A stretch of DNA of 64,000 nt from Lasiodiplodia sp. COLG20 (lineage: Eukaryota; Ascomycota; Dothideomycetes; Botryosphaeriales; Botryosphaeriaceae), in contig VNWV01000001.1 of NCBI GenBank assembly GCA_009801085.1, forward strand, positions 6,448,001-6,512,000, in the 5' to 3' direction. Made by a program: the position numbers and the translations under genes. Below the pieces are notes generated by a model. The model was not told the DNA's origin, did not search any database, and worked only from the letters and a program-made list of their open reading frames with translations. This document shows positions 10,140-22,205 of this stretch, piece after piece. Numbering within the stretch: position 1 is the first letter of the stretch; every line of letters starts with the position of its first letter.

Positions 10140-13100
10140 GACGTAGAAGAACACGCGATCGACGACGAAAAGCATCGACCATACCTTACCTTCACTGTGT
10201 CTATTTTCGCATCGCCATCCTTGTTAGAAGGGATGGATATAAAACCTCCGAGCGCAAGCTTACTTTCTCTCACAACCAATCATATTCAATTCCGCCCTGC
10301 GACTACGTTCGAAGTTGGAGTTGGCCATCACAACGGCCAACGGACGGTTTGTGTGTATGGTGGGGCCCATGCAAGGGGCAAACCATACGTAACGGCCGCA
10401 TGCGGGATTGCCTGTACATTGAAACTTGGCATTAAAGGTCATCCCACAGACTGTTCATGCTGGGATTTTTGCCGCAGGCGCACCCCTGCCTGCCACCATC
10501 AACCAGTATATCATTTCGCTGCTGGAAGGGCTTTGTACTGTATCTCCCACGCAAAAGGTAGCTGTTATAGATACGGGGACTATACGTGGGGCTTACGCGT
10601 CCTTCTCGTGTGTCGTATCGAGTGACGAGAAATTCGGTTTCTTATTGCTCCTGGTGTCTGCAATCCATCTGCAACTCATTCTGAACACAACGCTTGCTGA
10701 AGTGCCATTTCTGGTGGTGTGCCCACGGAAGTTGGTAGTGCTTATTTTATTGCGGGAATCATGACAATGGACGGCTATACGACTCGAAAAAAGCAACAGA
10801 CGGACGAATAGAAGGCCACTTATGTAAAAGAAGTTTTCCTCGGTCTCTCTGATACTAATTTGGAGCTCGGTGTTGGTCATTGGCTGGCCACATGGTTCCA
10901 CTCAAGCGACTACCAAATTGACACTTACGGTTAGCGAGGCTAGAGCCCCCTGTCAGGTGGGGGAATGCAGGTGATCCAGCAACTTATGCGCTAAGATGGC
11001 GTGCACGGGTCAAGAGCGGCGCTCCAACTGCGGGTGTGCTCTGAGGGGAAATTTCTCCCGCCCTGTCTGGATATTTAACATATGCCAATGGCCCGCGGTC
11101 CTACGTGCATGAAGGAACCACTCATTGCTTCTTGCCCTCCTCCATCTCTTTGTGTTACCTCTTACCATGCTTCATTCCCTAAAATGCGGACTTTACACAT
11201 CCCACGGGCAGATTCCAAGAGCATGGCCTTAGCCCGACCTCATGACTGATTTCCTACGTCAACAACCTATGGTAGCCTTTGTAAGCGCATAGTGGTGCTC
11301 AATCAGCTATCCAAAAGGAATACCCGGAGCCAGTACTCTGGTGCATACCTACAGAGCTTACCACTTGATGATGTTCTCGACCAGTAGCAGTTACACAACT
11401 TACCCGGCGATGGGTCGGACATGGCTTTTGCGGGGCAACCTGCCCCGTACGGCAGGGTGATCCAAGCCTCAGCCGAGGCAAATGTGTCCGCCATTGACGC
11501 TGGATGGCTGGACCTACCTTTTCAGGAAATACCATGCAACTTATCCGCGGCGTAAGCTCTATGAGTCCAGAGACGTCCCGTGACTCTGATTCTGCCCAAG
11601 AGCGTTGATCTTGATTCATCATTCGATGTGAGATCTCGACTCTCCCAAAGGATTGGATACTCGTCAACGCTTCAGCATTTTATAGGAGTTATTGTAGCGA
11701 CTTTCAAGAGCATTTAAAAGAGCTAGGAAATGGTCTACTCATATCCCATCTTACAAGCACAGCAAGGAGACTGGGACAGGAAGGAAAAGAAACACTAGTC
11801 TCACATTGATCAATCATTTTCTACAATTCGAGCTAGATTTCAACCAGCAGTTTGATCAGCATTCAAAAGAGCCATCGAACAGGAAAGGAACGAAACAGAA
11901 ACACTAATCACTTCCATCGCCTCCCCACACTACGGGCCCTCATCCGCGCCAATCAATTGGGCGGTCGAACCCGCATCCCCATTCGATAACGGCAGCAACA
12001 GCACGGGCCCAAAACGCAGTATGTGCCAAGCCGATATTCAACACGCCAGCGCAGCACCACATCACACCGCAGTTCTACCGCAAGGCGGTTTCGATGTGGG
12101 ATTACGGCCGGGCAATGCCATGCTTTGACACCAAGGACACTACCACCGACGCGCATAGGCGAGAAAGATAGAGAGGGCAATGGAAGGAGGTGATGGTGAG
12201 GAGGAAGGCGGAGGCGAAGCAGTGACGGTGGTAGGGTGAACGGTGAGTGGTTGTTTTAGGTCCGGGGAAGGTTGGAAATGGGTGTGTTCTGCGATGCTTC
12301 TAGCGCATCTGGATCTGATCTCGGCGAGCAGCGCTGGTCGGCGGACCGACGTTGGACCAGCTAGGTTTGTTGGAGTTACACGGATATCACTACTCAATCT
12401 TCTATAGTGAGCGCTAATGAGAGACGATCTCACGAATCATGGCGTGGTTGGACGCGTCTACCGGGATGCCTAAGAGACGGCTCGGACAATAGCCGACAGG
12501 CGCGCCATTTTTTCGCTCAATTGCCGAACTACTCTTCGACCAGACGAATGGGATTCTTGGCTTTGTGGGCGGGTGGATGTGGCAGCTGCTAGCGAGGTGG
12601 TATACACAGGTGGCATGCATACGGCATCAGACTTCCGAGACGCAGTGGCGAGAGATGGCACGGCAGGAGGTGAGGATGCAGGCTCCGGAGACGGTCAACA
12701 CCGGCGAAATCATGGCGGGGCGTCCGGTCGAGTTTCGCCGGGGTGCGGGATGGCTCGGCTTGGCGTAGCCTCCGCGGGCTTAGCTGCGGAAGGCGCTGGG
12801 GTTTGTGGGGCGATGGTGGTGTTGAACGGGCGGCGGAAGGCGATGCGAAAGCGGCGGCGGAGAGGGGCGGTGGTGTGGAGGATGTGCGAGAGCGGAGAGC
12901 CCGGAGGCGGGGAACACGCCACAAACTAACGATGCAGAAGCTGCGAGAAGAGTTGCAGGCTTGGGTAGCTTGGTATACAGCTTGAGTCAAGCGGCGCAGC
13001 GAGCGGCAGCGTCAGGCGAGCTCTTCTCCGGGCCCAGGTTGGCAGGAAGGCCTAAGTAGTTGCCGGCCGGGTCAGCCTCAGCGGCTGCACCCCGCACTCG

Positions 13101-13350
13101 CGACGTCATTTGCAAACACCGCACCTGCAGCCAAGAAGTCCAATATCCGCTCCTTCTACACCGCCTAAGCCCGCCATGGCTAGCTTCAGGCATCCTCCAC
13201 TTGCTCCGCGCCCTCAATGGCATGCGGCTCGTGGGAAATTCCCCAGAACCAGGAACACGGCCGCTCAGCGTCCATCACCACACGCTGAGGCCTGATCCCC
13301 GCGCAAGCTTACCCTTGATTACCATGGCCTTGATTATCCCGCACTCGACC
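10140..13350. other. 3.2-kb stretch without a supported gene
   Basis: ORFs here are short, lack continuity across plausible introns and match nothing I recognise. 11690-11910 contains two loosely similar blocks (tttaaaagagct/ttcaaaagagcc, each followed by aggaa..gaaacacta), perhaps a decayed tandem repeat. 12570-12980 is a GC-rich island with frames open on both strands; I could not make a gene of it. The last few hundred bases should hold the promoter of the alpha-galactosidase. Confidence 0.4.
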
Positions 13351-13360
13351 CCATATAAAC
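13351..13360 (+). promoter_or_regulatory. TATA-like element of the alpha-galactosidase gene
   Basis: ccatataaac about 90 bases before the ATG at 13447, in a GC- and CT-rich context typical of strongly expressed fungal promoters. Confidence 0.55.
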
Positions 13361-13446
13361 CCTCCGCCGCTCTCCGGCCCCTTGGAGTCCCTCGCCTCAC
13401 GCCTGAGCGACGCTTCTCCTCTCCTTCATTTCCCTAGCCCGTCAAG

Positions 13447-14988
13447 ATGGCTTCCTCCTCACTCTCCGCCGCCTTCGCCGCCTTGCTCGTGGCCGCCAAT
13501 GCCCAGGATGTGGTTATCCCTGGCGCAACTTCATACAACGGCTTGAACCTCGTCCCGCAGATGGGCTGGAACAATTGGAACGCATTCCACTGCGACGTCT
13601 CCGAGGAGCTCTTGCTCAACACCGCACAGTCCATGGTCGACTTCGGCCTGCGCGACCTGGGCTACAAGTACGTCGTTCTTGACGATTGCTGGTCCGCTGG
13701 TCGCAACGACTCTGGATATCTCGTCCACAACTCGAAGAAATTCCCCAATGGCATGAAATATGTTGCCGACAAGATCCACGACCTGGGAATGCTGTACGGC
13801 ATGTACAGCTCTGCCGGTGTCTTCACCTGCGGCCGCTACCCGGGCAGCTTGGGCTATGAGCAGAAGGACGCCGACCTGTTTGCATCCTGGGGAGTCGACT
13901 ACCTTAAGTATGACAACTGCTACAACCAGGGCCAGTCAGGTACCCCAAAAATCAGTTTCGACCGCTACAACGTCATGAGCAAGGCTTTGAACGCTACGGG
14001 TCGCCCCATGGTCTACGCCATGTGCAACTGGGGCAATGACGATCCCTATGACTGGGCCTACACCATCGCCAACAGCTACCGCATGAGCGGTGACATCTAC
14101 GACAGCTTCCAGCGTCCTGACGACCGCTGCCCCTGTACCGAGACTCCCTGCAATTGGCCCGGTTACCATTGCTCCGTCATGAACATCCTGAACAAGATGG
14201 CCCCCATCGTGTCTCGCTCGCAGCCCGGAGCATTCAACGACATGGACATGCTTGAGATCGGAAACGGCGGCCAGTCCGGTAAGCTCCCATCTGCATTCCG
14301 CTCCCTCATGAACCAAAATCACTAACGCTCCGCAGACTCGGAATACGTCCTCCACTTCTCTATGTGGGCGCTGATGTCCTCGCCCCTGCTCATGGGCACC
14401 AACATCCCGACCCTGTCGCCGGCCAACCTCGGCATCTACTCCAACCCGGCCGTCATCGCCCTCAACCAGGACCCGTCGGCCGGCGCGGCCAACCGCGTGT
14501 GGCGCCACTACGTCGACGACGTCGACGAGGACGGCATGGGCGAGATCCAGCTGTGGGTGCGCGGCCTCGACAACGGCGACAAGGCCGTCGCCCTGCTCAA
14601 CACGGGCAACAGCTCCCGCACCATGAACGCCACCATGCGCGACATCTTCCTCGACGAGGCCACCGCCGGCGCCTACCTGCCGCCCGCCGAGCTGAGCACC
14701 ACTTGGGACATCTACGATCTCTGGGCTAACCGTATGTCTGAGGATGAGGCTGCGGCCATTTTGGCGGGTAATGCTACGGAGATTGCGGAGGATAGCGTTA
14801 CGAGGTATAATTCGACGAAGCTGAGCTATGCGGATGGCTTGAAGGCGAACCATACCGCCCTGTTTGGAAAGAAGATCGGCCAGCTGCTTCCTGGTGGGAC
14901 TCTGGAGGCTGAGGTGGATAGGCATAGCTTGGGCCTGTTTAGGCTGAGGCCCGTGGGTGGGAATCTGAAGAAGAGGGATGAGTTGTGA
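13447..14988 (+). CDS. Secreted alpha-galactosidase, glycoside hydrolase family 27
   Basis: Two exons, 13447-14278 and 14336-14988, separated by a 57-bp intron (gtaagc..cactaac..cgcag); 494 residues. A signal peptide of about 20 residues (MASSSLSAAFAALLVAANAQ) precedes the (beta/alpha)8 barrel, which starts LVPQMGWNNWNAFHCDV. The DDCW motif binds galactose. The nucleophile is Asp about 156 in YLKYDNC and the acid/base Asp about 216 in MSGDIYDSF. QPGAFNDMDMLEIGNGG and SSPLLMGTNI are further family blocks, and a C-terminal beta-sandwich follows. It hydrolyses terminal alpha-1,6-galactosides of galactomannan, raffinose-type sugars and galactolipids outside the cell. Length is usual for the fungal family. 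Confidence 0.95.
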
Positions 14989-15147
14989 ATTGGCAGCGGG
15001 CCATGACTAATGCATCAATAGCTCTAATGTGATGAATGATAATTACGTACAAGGATTCATTTTCAAAGGGGTGGTGAAGTAAATAATGTGGGGATGTGAC
15101 AAGAACTTGCTGTGGTATTTTGGGTGAAGAAAAAAGGCAGAAGTAGA

Positions 15148-16923
15148 TCATGTCAGCGTGAACGTCTCCTCCTCTAGCTCACCCCTTTCCCACATCTCAA
15201 TCGCTTCTCCATCCATTAAGCCGTGAACATAGCACTCGCCGCACAACCGGTATGTACCATCCTTCTGGGGCCAAAGAACGAAAGGGGTTTCTCCGCCAAA
15301 GAATACACATATTTTGTCCCCTGGTATACTGACCTCAGGGCCAATCCCGAAATAGCCTTTGCTCGTTATGAAAAAGCGTCTGTCGAAGCAGAACTGTACT
15401 GTTTCACAGAAGCGCCAAGCATATCCAAGGCCGTACTTATCTTCTAGTTCTGAAGCTGACTCCAGATTGATGCCAGTTTTTTTCAGGTATGCGAGGCAGT
15501 CCGCAAGTCGATCGTCTAGAGACAGTTTGGGTCTAAAGCCTCGTCCACTGCGAATTCTATCTCCTCCATTCAGAACCAAACAAAAATCTCTGAAAACTTC
15601 TTCGAAGCTTCGTGTCTCTCTTTCTGATTCGGCAATCCTTTTCAGAACAGCTGTTAGATCGGAATACTCTTTTTCCTCTGCTTCTGCGCTGTCAAATCCC
15701 CCACTCGTCAAAACTTCGGATTGCCAATCAATGTGATCGATGGATAAACCCCCCGTATCTAGAGAATGGCCACGTTGCGATAGCTGTGCTGTGGTGTGCT
15801 GCCCGGCTCCAGATTTTCTCACAGCACACGACTTCAAAGAGGAAATGTAATAGACGTCCCATTGCGGGACCCATGAGATGGACTTTCTCTCCCCTTGTAT
15901 AGTTTCGCGCGTGTGGATTACATGACTGAGTAAATCGATCGGAAATTCAGATTGGAGCAAGAACCGAGCAATCGCTAAATAGACTTCCGAACACGGCAGC
16001 CCATAGTCGATAGGGATAGGTTCTGCAAAAGCGGCTTCGTGAGCTTCTTGAAATGATTTGTGTGCCAGGATGGCATATATTCTATCTCGGGGATCAGATG
16101 TTTGGAAGCGTCGCACTGAGTTCAATAAACGTGCCAAAGGAAGATCACTCTGCTGAAAGTCCATCTCAGCACACTTCATCAGACGTTCGGGTCTCAACTT
16201 GTAGAGGGTCATAAGCCTCGTGCAACACCATTGAACAAAATCAGTAGTATCCACGAGGTCCTGCCAAGAGATCTCGTGCATGCCGCAAACAACCAATCCT
16301 TCGCGGGCCAGGCCGATCTCTTGGAGCACCCATCCACGTGTCGTCCATGGGTTTCTTAGAAGTGAATCGAAAGCCTTCCAATGCGATGGCGGAAATGTCT
16401 CAGCATATGACTGGAATTCCACCTCCTCTTCCAGGGTGAGTAGCGGGCCTTCGACGAGATTCCGGCATCTCGGGGCAAGGCTATGGATAAGATCAAACGC
16501 AGCCTTTGCGTCGAAGTCCAATCCGCGACCGAACCAAACAATCACACGTTCCGCCTGTTCGAAGATGGAACCCATGATGCGGACCTGTTGGGAGCGTTCT
16601 TCGCGATCCTTTTGGTTGATGCATATCGAGTCAGCCCAAAGGATGCGCGGCTCTTTCTCATGCCTCAGCCTCTGGAGACAATGCAGGAGGTTTGTCGGAA
16701 TCTTGATAAGCTTTCCGTTGCAAAGGATATGAGTTCGTTCTTTCCGCGGGCCCCAGACGTACGAGATGGCTTCGTATTCAGGGCAGCTTTGGGTACTGAC
16801 GGCCTGAAGGCGGCATTGAACCTTCTGGTTTTCCTTGCCCGGCAGAAGTTGAAGTAGTCTGATACTTTGGTCCTGTGGAAGTGGTTGGTAGCGGTAGAGT
16901 TTTCGTGTGCGTCCTTTGGTCAT
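15148..16923 (-). CDS. HET-domain heterokaryon-incompatibility-type protein
   Basis: Intronless, 591 residues. The N-terminal HET domain is clear: YRYQPLPQDQSIRLLQLLPG, then the signature blocks YEAISYVWG, ILWADSICINQKDREERSQQ, QAERVIVWFG, and WTTRGWVLQEIGLA. The C-terminal half (about residues 270-591) is less conserved and ends in a region with FVLWPQKDGTYRLCGECYVH, which occurs at the end of many HET proteins. HET proteins trigger or transduce cell death when genetically different hyphae fuse. Gene start: ATG at 16923, first in frame. It faces away from a second HET-like gene across a hairpin-bearing repeat. Confidence 0.92.
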   Translation of the reverse strand: MTKGRTRKLYRYQPLPQDQSIRLLQLLPGKENQKVQCRLQAVSTQSCPEYEAISYVWGPRKERTHILCNGKLIKIPTNLLHCLQRLRHEKEPRILWADSICINQKDREERSQQVRIMGSIFEQAERVIVWFGRGLDFDAKAAFDLIHSLAPRCRNLVEGPLLTLEEEVEFQSYAETFPPSHWKAFDSLLRNPWTTRGWVLQEIGLAREGLVVCGMHEISWQDLVDTTDFVQWCCTRLMTLYKLRPERLMKCAEMDFQQSDLPLARLLNSVRRFQTSDPRDRIYAILAHKSFQEAHEAAFAEPIPIDYGLPCSEVYLAIARFLLQSEFPIDLLSHVIHTRETIQGERKSISWVPQWDVYYISSLKSCAVRKSGAGQHTTAQLSQRGHSLDTGGLSIDHIDWQSEVLTSGGFDSAEAEEKEYSDLTAVLKRIAESERETRSFEEVFRDFCLVLNGGDRIRSGRGFRPKLSLDDRLADCLAYLKKTGINLESASELEDKYGLGYAWRFCETVQFCFDRRFFITSKGYFGIGPEVSIPGDKICVFFGGETPFVLWPQKDGTYRLCGECYVHGLMDGEAIEMWERGELEEETFTLT

Positions 16924-17504
16924 GGTTGCATTGCTCGGATATTCGTCTCTTAGATGAGATGCAGCGGAATAGTTGATCAGCTAATAGTTGTCGTAGAAAG
17001 ATATTCGAGTTTAGCTGCCGAAGGCGGTTTCGAATGAATTGGATATTTGAAAATTCCTCCGTTATAGAGGGGTTGGGAGAATGACAATAAAGACAGTTGC
17101 CTGGGAGTCTGAGGTCTGAACCACTTTGGGTGACGAAAGGTGGTGAAGACAAGGCTGTACTTGCTGGGGGCTGGAACACATAAATAAGCCGGCCAATACC
17201 CCTCCCCCACAGGCCAGTTTGGTGTCTCGGCTATATCGAACGATGATTCGACGCCTCAAGCTGACATGTGGGATTCTGATCATAAGACCAGGGGGGATAT
17301 CTGGCGCTAAGGTGTGCAAGGCAGGAACGAGAAGGAAACCACTATTACATGATAGAAGTTTTGAGCAAGTACTGGGAGGCTGCTCACCCACCCGCTCAGA
17401 CGATCGAGTTTCCCGCCCCCACAAGAATGTGCGCCCCCACAGACCCGTGGTCCAGAATCCGATTAGCTCGCATGAGTTGCAAGGGATGCTGCAGCCTTTT
17501 TGTC
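16924..17504. other. Upstream region of the HET gene, no further gene seen
   Basis: Promoter and 5' leader of the minus-strand HET gene. Frames on both strands are open for up to about 150 codons but look non-coding and match nothing I recognise. Confidence 0.4.
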
Positions 17505-17750
17505 TCATACAGTCCCCTCTCGCAGCCGATGGCTAGCGTGGATTTGTTTTTTTGCTCATGTCATGGGTAGTTGAAGCTATCGTCCGGACGTATATGTCGA
17601 ATTAAAAATTCCACATATACGTCCGGACGATAGCTTCAACTACCCATACGTTGTTTTGTTTTTGAAAGGGAAAAGATGTGGCATAGTTACACTCGAGGAT
17701 CCCGCTATTCTTCGCGCTAGCCATCGGCTGCAGCACCCCTCTGTATAAAC
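17505..17750. repeat. Inverted-repeat element with an 85-bp near-perfect hairpin
   Basis: The core, 17563-17647, is a hairpin: 41-base arms that are exact reverse complements except for one C-C mismatch (17598/17612), with a 3-base AAA loop. Outside it, 17522-17538 (gcagccgatggctagcg) is an exact 17-base inverted copy of 17715-17731, with weaker similarity continuing outward (atacag on both sides). Nested inverted repeats in about 245 bp resemble a foldback element or MITE, or an inverted duplication. No clear target-site duplication was found. It lies between two divergent HET genes. Confidence 0.7.
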
Positions 17751-18032
17751 TTTTGTTGGTGGCGTGAAAGGCTACCAATACCTGTACTGGTAAGTAGTCT
17801 AATCCATGATACTCGCCACCAACAAGTGCTGTGACACACTGCAGGCCGACGATCGCGCTCGAAGTGAATGCGGACCCCAAAACGCTCGACATGATGAGAA
17901 AAAGAAAAGACAAGTCTCCGCAGCCTCCGACGTAATGCGTCGCAAAGATCTGGGCACTGCATATATGTGCACGGCGGCCCACAGATAACTGTTTTCCTCC
18001 CGCCATTGCGTCTGACTCAAAGACTTTAGCTC

Positions 18033-20879
18033 ATGGATCACCTCCCAACTTTCGCGCTCGCAACCGAGCCGTATCCGACAGTACCTTACCTGCCCAACGG
18101 TGATGATGTGTATGACGGCGACACGTTCGAGGGCTATCCGGAGCGACAGGGGTGGTCAAGCAGCCTGCTCTTCGCGGGCGACTCCCGCCAAGGGCGCGGA
18201 CTCGACGAGACGGCGGCTTTCCTACAGAAGTGGCTGTATTTTGGTCTGCTGAATGAGCTGTCGCTCGTCGGGTCCATCTTCGGACGCAAGATTTTTCGCA
18301 ATGAGAAGTTCGTGCAGGAGAAGGAGGAGAAAAAGAAAGAGGAAGCGGAGGAGGGGCAAAAAGGTGTGGATGCGAAAGGCAGTAGCGGCGGTGGCAAGGT
18401 CGTGTCGACGAAGAAACTGGAAAAGCTGTTGAAGAAACGCGTTGATGATTTGAAGCTCGTGATGGACAACCAGCGCGAAAAGCACCTGCAAAGACTGGAC
18501 AAAGCTCTGGCTACCGGATGCGCATTATCCGAGGCACTCACAGCGTTGCGCCATGTCAGACCTGAGGAGTGCCCTCTACCTTTCGAAGTCATCCTTTCGA
18601 TCAAGGTGCTCGGCCGCGCCGTTGACGATGCACTCAGGGATGAAGCGCTGGCCGAAAGGACGCGCGATTGGGGCCTCCGTCCCATCGCGGTGGCGCGCAT
18701 GCGCGATAACAGATGGTGTCCGCGAGAAATATCTTTGGTTAACACGTTCCTTTCCGAGGCGTCGATGTTTTGCGCTTCATACATGAAGCGTGGCGAGGAG
18801 GCAGTAGACCATTCTCGATGCAACGATTTCGAATGCCAGGCAAACCAGATAGACAGCAACAACTACAAGACTCGACATCGCACCGAGAACTGCAACTGCG
18901 AATTTTACCACGTTGACGAGGGAAAGTTGCAGCAGGTTATCAGAGATGAGCGCATCCCTTATATCGAGATGAAGCCGGTCAAGCTGGAAGACGAGACGAA
19001 GACGCTTCAGGTTGAGCTCCAGAGCCACAAGGACTCGATAATCGAATACTCGAGGAGCATTGTAATCTTCTCACATGTTTGGTCTGATGGTATGTCGAAC
19101 TGTAGGAGACACCCCTGAGTTCTGAAATAACGAAGCGCAGGTCTTGGAAACCCGAAAAACAACGCACTCCCCATGTGCCAGTTGCAACACTTCTACAATA
19201 TCCTACGAGACGCGCCGTGGTGGGATGTGAAGGCCAAAGAGAGGCAGGACAAAGCAAACCATGACCGGTACAAGGAACGGCAAATCAAAAATACGTGGAC
19301 CTTCCCACCCAAGAGCATCCGGGCACCCATCCGCGAGTTCTTGGGCCGGCCCGTCCGCATCTGGCTGGACACGCTGTGCGTACCGGTCAAGGGCGAGACC
19401 AAGGCGATGGCCATCACGAAGCTGAAACGCTATTACGCCAACGCCGACATAACCGTGGTCCTGGACGCGGAGCTACTACGGGTGGAGCATGAGAAGTGCT
19501 CCGAGGGCGAAATCCTGCTTCGCATCGCACTGTCCGGGTGGATGCGCCGCTGCTGGACCTACCAGGAAGCCATCATCGCGTCCGGCCGGCTGCGCGTCCT
19601 CTTCGCCGACGGCTACTACGACCTCCCTGACGTCGTCGGCTTCATGCGGCAGCTGAACAGCATCGCGCCGTATCTGATGTCGCAGAAGCAGCAGCAGCGC
19701 TCCCAAGACGTCATGGAGGCAATGACCTACTCCGCCACCGCCATCGGCACTGCTTTCGACATCTACCGCAAAAGCCTATGGATCATCGACCCGAGCAAGG
19801 CCCTCAACAACGCCCTCAATGGCGGCTCCAGCACCATCAACCTGGGGCCCTACATCAACAGGGCAAAAGGCATATTCAACCCCAAAGACCCGTTCAAGTT
19901 CCTCCCCGCCCCGGAGCGCCTCGCCGCTGACACCAAGTCCTTCTTCGCCGGCATCACCGCCATGTGGGCCGAGCAGCCGACGTCCGTCGACGACCACTTG
20001 CAGAACCGCGTCCACCGCATGGTCGCCGCGTGGGAAAGCCTGCGCTACCGCACCACCAGCCACGCCCGCGACCGCCTCGTCAACTTCGTCTTCGCCTGCG
20101 CCAAGGAGCAGCGGGACTTCGTAGCACTGCAGAAGGTCCTCGACGAGCCGGCTGAGCGCCGTTTCCGGACTTGGCTGCTCGACCAGCCCGCACTGCCGGC
20201 GGGGCTGCTGTTCGTCCAGGGGCCGAAGATGAACGAGCACGGGTTCCGCTGGGCGCCGGCGGACGTGCATGTGGCGAGCGTGGAAGACGATGCGCCGGCG
20301 CGCTGCGTGGGCAGGAGCGTGGAGGAGAAGCGCGGCGACGTCGTTAAGCAGGCGCGGTTCCAGACGCCGGGGCTGCTGCCCGTGGCGAAGGATCTGTTTT
20401 CGTTGGCGAAAGAGGGCATTGTGGAGTATATGAAGGAAGGTGAAGGGGGAGCTCGAGCTGAGCCGCGGACGCCTGCGCTGAGCATGACGGCCGAGGGCTC
20501 GTTTAAGTTGCAGAAGCCCGGCTTCCTGGTCAAGCAGAGGCTGCGGCCGGCGGATGCGGAGTTCTACTTGCGTGATGCGGCGGCGGAGAAGAGCTATCGC
20601 GTTGTGCTGGACTGGACTTCGGCGCCGCCGGATGTGACGGCTGATTGCTTGGCCGATGTTGGTCCGTCGTTGGCGTTGGTGTTGCGTCGTGAACCGGAAA
20701 ACGGGTCGATTGAGACTGCTGCGCTGCTCAAGGATGTAGCAGGTGCTGAGACTGTCTGTACGGGATCTTTCATCTGCAGGGCGTTGGTGAAAAGGGGGAA
20801 ACGGCCAAGCTCTGATGCAGTGACGGCAGAAGTGACAGGCCTCCGGGCGGCAGATGATCAGGATTGGATAATCTCATAG
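18033..20879 (+). CDS. Atypical HET-domain protein with long N-terminal extension
   Basis: Two exons, 18033-19089 and 19141-20879, with a 51-bp intron (gtatgt..gcag); 931 residues. The first 340 residues have a Lys/Glu-rich coiled stretch (EKEEKKKEEAEEGQ) near residue 95 and a Cys/His-containing region (CNDFECQAN, ENCNCEFYH) near residues 265-300. HET-like blocks begin just before the intron: IVIFSHVWSDGLGNPKNNAL, then RIWLDTLCVPV, and MRRCWTYQEAIIASGRLRVL. The spacing matches the diverged class of long HET proteins in which a conserved Cys/His N-terminal half precedes HET. Function in self/non-self recognition is inferred from family. Frames close exactly at the intron. Confidence 0.85.
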
Positions 20880-21230
20880 CAAGAGTGACGCTTATTCTTG
20901 TATTTGTGTCTAAAACATTTTAGCTTTCCCTCTGAAATATCGGCTCAGCATCACCGAGGTCAGAATTGATGCGGAAAGGTCTCGGCACAGTTAACATCTT
21001 GCAGCCGGCGCGAATCAGAGATCTATGGTCGGCCCAACAGGCTTAATGGGACAAAATCACATGTACTGAAAAGCGGCATGCTTGGCACGTTGCTCGAATA
21101 ATGTCCTGAGGCTTCGGGCAGCGTGTGCTGCGCAAAAGTACACTCGTAGTATAAGGAAACAGAGCAAAATCACATGTCATGGAAGGCAGTTGTTGTTGAC
21201 AAGGTTCTTCTCTCAACTAACAGTGATTGG
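20880..21230. other. Convergent 3' intergenic region
   Basis: Between the converging 3' ends of the HET-like gene and the second dioxygenase gene. Nothing beyond untranslated sequence is seen. Confidence 0.4.
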
Positions 21231-22205
21231 TCATAGTTTGTTGGCACGTTTCTCCAAGTTCTCCTTCTCTTTCAAACGATTTGCTACGGCTCGTCGGGGA
21301 CTGACTCCATCCACATAGCCAATGAACGGTGCTCCAACCTTGTACCCAAGCATATCCACCAGACGCGGCGGAATCTGATCCAGCTTCTCCCAATCCACAG
21401 CGAGGATCTGATTCTCGAGAGGCCGCACCCACGGCTGACAGTATTGGACTGTCAGGGCACGGCGCTCTGCGGATGACTTGTTCTGGCCGCCACCGTGCCA
21501 CAATGTCCCTACGAAGTAGACTAGACTTCCTTTGGGCATGATGACGGGAACGGCTTGAGAACGGTCGGGCATCCGATCCGCCCATTTGTGGGAGTCTGGC
21601 ACGACCACAGTGGCGCCATTGGTTGAAGTGTAGGCGTCGAGTGCCACCATAATTGCCTGGTCACAGTCATTAAGAGAAACAGAGAAAGGAAGCTAATAGA
21701 CTATGAGGGTTAACTTTACCGTTCCAAAGGGTTTATGAGGTCGTGGCAGGGTAAGAAAGCCGTCATCATGGTGCAGCGTCTGTGGATTCTCTCCCGGCTG
21801 AATGCAAACGCTGTGGTAAGCATTGAGAAGATATCCCGGGTCGAGAAAGTAATCGTTCAGCGCAAGTACGGCCGGGTGCACAGCGAACTTATCAAAGACT
21901 CGTGACTTGTTGATCAATGCATAGATTCGCGATGTCTTCAACCCCTCGAATGTGTTCCGCCCCCCGGCACTGGCGGGACCGGCTTCCGGGGTGCTGGAAA
22001 GACGCTGCAATTCGGCAATTGCTTCGTCCGCCTCGGCGTCGGTGAAGGCGTTCTCGACTACCACGTAGCCGTGTTCGATGGTGTGGTCAATCAATCTCTG
22101 GAATTCCGGACTGGGCCGCGAAGAACTTCGGCCGAGCCTTTTTTCAACCCCAACTTCCCGATTGATGATGGAATTGTTCTTTGGCTGCGATGATAGAGAA
22201 TTCAT
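21231..22205 (-). CDS. Second PhyH-family Fe(II)/2-oxoglutarate dioxygenase
   Basis: Two exons, 22205-21720 and 21656-21231, with a 63-bp intron (gtaaag..gaccag); 303 residues. The ATG at 22205 is the only in-frame ATG before the conserved part. IDHTIEHGYVVVENAFTDAE opens the fold; LHHDDGFL holds the His-x-Asp metal pair, LWHGGGQNKS the distal His, and ERRALTVQYCQPW the co-substrate Arg strand. It is clearly diverged from the PhyH protein at 6.4-7.5 kb. It lies 475 bp downstream of, and on the same strand as, an HglS-like gene, another non-haem-iron oxygenase family. Confidence 0.88.

Noticed and set aside
10426..10764. 112-codon plus-strand frame downstream of the Zn2Cys6 gene
   Set aside because: Hydrophobic but without family features, promoter or splice context.
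12565..12990. GC-rich island with overlapping frames on both strands
   Set aside because: Neither strand gives a coherent protein or splice chain; the openness is explained by composition.
17602..18006. Minus-strand open frame of 134 codons between the HET genes
   Set aside because: It starts inside the HET-like promoter and ends in the hairpin repeat; no recognisable domain, although one internal stretch is hydrophobic.
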